A DNA stretch of 7,860 nucleotides from the NCBI GenBank assembly GCA_900555225.1, contig USKL01000059.1:1-7860 (forward strand). Direction: 5' to 3'. Made by a program: the position numbers and the translations under genes. The notes under the pieces were generated by a model that did not search any database, was not told the DNA's origin, and was given only the letters and a program-made list of their open reading frames with translations. The stretch's first letter is position 1. The number at the start of each line of letters is the position of its first letter. Source of the DNA: an uncultured Collinsella sp. (GTDB taxonomy: Bacteria; Actinomycetota; Coriobacteriia; Coriobacteriales; Coriobacteriaceae). Shown one piece after another: positions 5,177 through 7,860 of this stretch.

Positions 5177-7261
5177 CTAGATGCAGAACCCGGGGATCAC
5201 ACAGGTTCGCTTGTTTGGCTTTTCCGCAGGCGTGGCGTACGTAAAGACGTCGCCGTCGTGTCCCACGCGATTCATATAGAGTGTGCCTTCGCTCTCCGAT
5301 GTGTCGGGACTTGCAGTTCGTTCCCACCAACAGGTATCCTTGCCCTTCCACTGGCGAACCAACGTCCCGTTCGTGGCATACGGACTTACCTTGAGCTCGC
5401 GGAAGAGTTGGTACTCCTTGCCCTCGCCGTTATAGATGTCGGCCAGGTAGTGAAAGCCCTCGGCAAACGAATCGGGCGGTTGCGTACCGCACAGCTCGAC
5501 CATGGCGGGCAGCCAAAGGGTTGCGGGCAACTCGCTCAGACACGATGCGCCTCTGGCGGCGCCAACGTTATTCGAGATCTTTTTGACAGATTTGATGAGT
5601 GCGCGCAGCTCGTTGGGCAGCAACTTAAGGCCGTCGCCGTCGAGCCATTCCCGCAGCTCGCAATCTGCCCAGCCGGCGCTCAACGGTTGGGCCGCGGCGT
5701 CGCGTTCGGCAATGCCGGCGTCGAACATAAACGTTAACCCTGCCTTGCCCGTACCGTCTAGAAGCTCGTCGTGGCGGATGCCCACGAGCTGCGCGCCAAC
5801 CTGCAGCCCGTTGGTGAGCGTGACGCGCTTGGTGCATGGATAGGGGATATGCCCGTTGTCATCGAGCAGGTGGTAGCGCTTGGCAATCTCGCGTGCCTCG
5901 CTACGGGTCTCGGCGGCCTTAATCTTGAGCGAAATCTCCTGCAGCTGATCCCAGGTGTAGTCGTCAAGAGAGCTGCGGATGCCATCGAGGTAGTCGGGGA
6001 TGCCAAAGCCATGGGTTGCCGCCCCGATAACGCCGAGCCCCGCAACGGCCGCGACAACGCCACCGATAATAAAGCGGCGGCGGGTCATGGCATCGTGCCG
6101 GGCCTGCTCCAAGATCTCTCGTGCGCGCTCGCCGGCGACGTCGACCTTAAGGTGCGTGCCAGAATCGATATCAATCGCGACCTCGTCTCCTGCGCCTTCG
6201 CGGCCCTCGGATTCGGCATCGGTGAGGAACGCCGAGAGCACCTCGAGCATCTGCTGCTCGGTGGGACGATCGCCCTGCTCGACTGAGATGCCTTTCATGA
6301 TGATCTGGACGAGCGTCTCGTCGTCACTGCATCGCGGCTCGAGCGGTGTCGGCTTGGTCTTGGTCTTTATGAGGTAGAACGAGCCGGTTGCCGCGGCGCC
6401 CGTCGACTCCACATCGAACGGCTTGCGACCGCTGTAGAGCTGGTACAGAATGCTCGAAAGCGCATAGACGTCGACTGCGGGCGAGCGGCGAAGGGCCGCG
6501 ATGCCTTCGATATCCTGCGTGAGCATCTCGGGCGCGGCGTATGCGGGCGTGGCAAAGCGCCAGATGTCGGCACGCCGGGTGATCGTGTCGTCGCCGAGGG
6601 CCATGGTCGCGGAGCCCATGTCGATGAGGCAGGGGTCAAAGGAGCAATCGGCAATCTGTTGCTCGAGCGTTCGGCTGGTGGTACGGAACATGATATTGGT
6701 GGGCGACAGGTCGCGATGGACGACCGGATTCACGAGCCCCTGGGTCATCAGGAGTGCGCGAAGCACGGCGTTTCCAACGGCGGCCACCATCTGGGTGGTT
6801 AGCCCGCCCGAGGCATCGTGCGGAAGCAAAGGCAGCGCCTGCTTGAGCGATGTTCCCTCGACCCACTCCATGAGGATGAGCGGGTCGTCCTCGCACGATC
6901 CATAGCCATAGACGCGCGGAAATCCGCGCAGGTGTGAGACGGTGCACAGATGACGGTACTCCTCGAACAGCGCGGCGGTGTTGGCCAGATGCGCGGCCGA
7001 TTGCTCGGCGGAGCGGTCGGGGGCTTGGCCGGAAAGGATGGCGTTGTCCTTGAGTAGCTTGACGGCAAAGACCTCGCCGCTCGTGTTGGTCGCGCGCAGC
7101 ACGTGCCCGATGTTGCCGTTGTTGCGGTGGGCCGTCTGGAGAATAAGCGTCATAAACCGACGTTTGGCGTCGTCCTCGGCGCTGGGGTCGACCGCCACGG
7201 CGGTATCGAACGTATCGAGACGGATGAGTTTGTCGCCATAGGCGCTATCGGTAGTATCCAT
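5177..7261 (-). CDS. Membrane Ser/Thr protein kinase with DUF6273-like extracytoplasmic domain
   Basis: This 694-residue protein joins an N-terminal kinase domain (about 45-345), one membrane helix (about 397-415) and a C-terminal domain (about 430-694). Kinase residues seen are Lys68 in FAVKLL, the loop HRDLSPTN (182-189, Asp184 catalytic), DMG at 214-216 in place of DFG, and APE at 243-245. The glycine loop is degenerate (GNIGHV). RRR before the helix predicts the kinase inside and the C-terminal domain outside. That domain has CELREWLDG, LWLPAMVEL, WWERT and a final GFCI, the pattern of DUF6273 (usually WWLRS and a GVRP-F-like end). It may sense a ligand or envelope state; that is inference. 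The ATG at 7259-7261 has AAAGGA about 5 bases upstream; the open frame 29 codons longer runs through an RNA-like hairpin and is rejected. The FHA protein lies immediately upstream, a natural partner for a Ser/Thr kinase. Confidence 0.9.
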   Translation of the reverse strand: MDTTDSAYGDKLIRLDTFDTAVAVDPSAEDDAKRRFMTLILQTAHRNNGNIGHVLRATNTSGEVFAVKLLKDNAILSGQAPDRSAEQSAAHLANTAALFEEYRHLCTVSHLRGFPRVYGYGSCEDDPLILMEWVEGTSLKQALPLLPHDASGGLTTQMVAAVGNAVLRALLMTQGLVNPVVHRDLSPTNIMFRTTSRTLEQQIADCSFDPCLIDMGSATMALGDDTITRRADIWRFATPAYAAPEMLTQDIEGIAALRRSPAVDVYALSSILYQLYSGRKPFDVESTGAAATGSFYLIKTKTKPTPLEPRCSDDETLVQIIMKGISVEQGDRPTEQQMLEVLSAFLTDAESEGREGAGDEVAIDIDSGTHLKVDVAGERAREILEQARHDAMTRRRFIIGGVVAAVAGLGVIGAATHGFGIPDYLDGIRSSLDDYTWDQLQEISLKIKAAETRSEAREIAKRYHLLDDNGHIPYPCTKRVTLTNGLQVGAQLVGIRHDELLDGTGKAGLTFMFDAGIAERDAAAQPLSAGWADCELREWLDGDGLKLLPNELRALIKSVKKISNNVGAARGASCLSELPATLWLPAMVELCGTQPPDSFAEGFHYLADIYNGEGKEYQLFRELKVSPYATNGTLVRQWKGKDTCWWERTASPDTSESEGTLYMNRVGHDGDVFTYATPAEKPNKRTCVIPGFCI

Positions 7262-7293
7262 GGCGTTCCTTTGTCTGGCATGGGTTGCCGCAC

Positions 7294-7354
7294 GTATACG
7301 CGAGCAGTGCGGATATCGGTAAAGTACCATGATAGCCGCACTGCCCACGTATAC
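7294..7354 (-). ncRNA. Long RNA-like hairpin in the kinase leader
   Basis: Bases 7294-7317 and 7331-7354 form a 24-position stem, capped by GGTA-AAG-TACC (7318-7328). Read as DNA there are three mismatches. Read as minus-strand RNA, two of the three become G-U wobble pairs, so 23 of 24 positions pair. On the plus strand the same positions would be A-C mismatches. The stem ends 32 bases upstream of the kinase start codon and 22 before its AAAGGA site. It may be a structured leader, an RNase III processing site between FHA and kinase messages, or a dispersed repeat. It is listed as an RNA element, not as a proven RNA gene. Confidence 0.6.
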
Positions 7355-7365
7355 CGCTGAGCATT

Positions 7366-7377
7366 GTCGTTTACGAC
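7366..7377. promoter_or_regulatory. Short palindrome, possible binding site
   Basis: GTCGTTTACGAC has five-base arms (GTCGT and ACGAC) around TT. It lies between the FHA stop and the long hairpin, about 105 bases upstream of the kinase start. The two-base centre is too tight for an RNA loop but suits a protein-binding site. A promoter for the kinase could be here, but I see no convincing -35 and -10 pair. Confidence 0.25.
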
Positions 7378-7395
7378 GCAGAAGGTAGAAGACGA

Positions 7396-7429
7396 AAGAC
7401 GGACGGCGACCGTCTTCCGATCGCCGTCC
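7396..7429 (-). terminator. Overlapping hairpins after the FHA gene, probable terminator
   Basis: GGACGGCGA (7401-7409) and TCGCCGTCC (7421-7429) form a perfect nine-base stem with an 11-base loop, starting just after the FHA stop codon. On the minus strand it is followed by GTCTTTCGTCTTCT, a broken U-rich run. A second perfect stem, AAGACGG (7396-7402) with CCGTCTT (7410-7416), uses some of the same bases, so only one can form at a time. The first is a plausible weak terminator; the pair resembles a terminator/antiterminator layout. Confidence 0.55.
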
Positions 7430-7432
7430 GCG

Positions 7433-7860
7433 CTAGTCCACAATGACAAGGAATGTCGTGTAGAGACCCAGATGGAGCCTGTCGCTGTTTTCGATTTCCA
7501 CTGGGGGATAGATCTTGCCAGGCTCGCGTTGGTCGCGCGGCGGCTCAATCACAATATCGCCGTCACCCGCGCCCGATTCGAGCACTGTGCCGTTGGTCGA
7601 CCCAAGGCCCTGGGCGTACCAGTGCTCACCCTCAAGCCAAATGCGAAGATGCTCGCGCGATGCGTCGGCGCCCACATCGGTGATGCTGGGCGAGGTTTTG
7701 GGCAAAGAACCAATCACGGTGCCGCGCGGATCGCGTGTGAGGGGATGGATTTGCATGCCGGCGCAGTTGTCGGCATGGGTTCTGAGCAGACCGAGGTTGG
7801 GGGCGACGGTGCGCGGCTGCTCCAGGCTGCTCATAAAGCCACGTCCGACGGTAGTTTCGG
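7433..7860 (-). CDS. FHA-domain protein, C-terminal part (5' end may lie outside window)
   Basis: The frame is open to the right edge and ends in TAG at 7433. An ATG at 7832-7834 would give 133 residues, but it has only a weak GGA about 10 bases upstream, and the frame continues before it (ETTVGRGF then MSSLEQP), so the protein may be longer. From that ATG, an FHA domain covers about residues 15-133. It has SREH (59-62) with Ser59 and His62, GSTNGT (78-83) with Asn81, and a final DRLHLG strand. FHA domains bind phosphothreonine peptides, usually made by Ser/Thr kinases, which fits the kinase gene 171 bases downstream on the same strand. One oddity is that the Gly-Arg pair expected before the binding loop reads IGS (Gly42-Ser43), so the usual phosphate-contacting Arg is missing. 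Confidence 0.82.
   Translation of the reverse strand, partial: ETTVGRGFMSSLEQPRTVAPNLGLLRTHADNCAGMQIHPLTRDPRGTVIGSLPKTSPSITDVGADASREHLRIWLEGEHWYAQGLGSTNGTVLESGAGDGDIVIEPPRDQREPGKIYPPVEIENSDRLHLGLYTTFLVIVD

Noticed and set aside
5258..6286. Plus-strand open frames opposite the kinase gene
   Set aside because: They are antisense to a gene with clear kinase and DUF6273-like motifs and show no domain features or ribosome sites.
7262..7348. 29-codon N-terminal extension of the kinase
   Set aside because: The extension runs through the long hairpin and has no ribosome site, while the ATG at 7259-7261 has a good AAAGGA.
1..7860. tRNA or rRNA genes
   Set aside because: No cloverleaf with a GTTCRA-type T-loop and CCA end, and no rRNA-like stretch, was noticed on either strand by reading.

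Overview
The window is GC-rich bacterial DNA. It most resembles a Coriobacteriia genome, probably Collinsella or a close relative. That placement is an inference from base composition, protein style and the kind of palindromic intergenic repeats present; there is no rRNA or marker gene to confirm it. All complete genes lie on the minus strand. The only plus-strand gene is the 3' part of an amidohydrolase at the left edge, which converges on them across a bidirectional terminator.

Reading the minus strand from right to left, the first unit is a signalling pair. It consists of an FHA-domain protein, open at the window edge (7433-7860), and a membrane-anchored Ser/Thr kinase with a DUF6273-like C-terminal domain predicted to lie outside the cell (5177-7261). 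The 171-base gap between them holds a long RNA-like hairpin and two overlapping, mutually exclusive hairpins.

Next comes a 490-base gene-free gap (4687-5176). It contains four palindromic units repeated at exactly 80-base spacing (4837-5135), then the copA promoter with a CsoR-type operator. The copper module follows: copA (Cu(I) P-type ATPase), copZ (copper chaperone) and csoR (copper-sensing repressor). CsoR is expected to bind the operator and release it when it binds Cu(I). CopZ would carry Cu(I) to CopA, which exports it. Last is a small two-helix membrane protein with a C-terminal zinc ribbon.

The copA-copZ, copZ-csoR and csoR-zinc ribbon gaps are 147, 135 and 146 bases. Each holds a different palindromic element. 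The gene content is conventional; the unusual content is the intergenic structure, above all the 80-base-period array upstream of copA.
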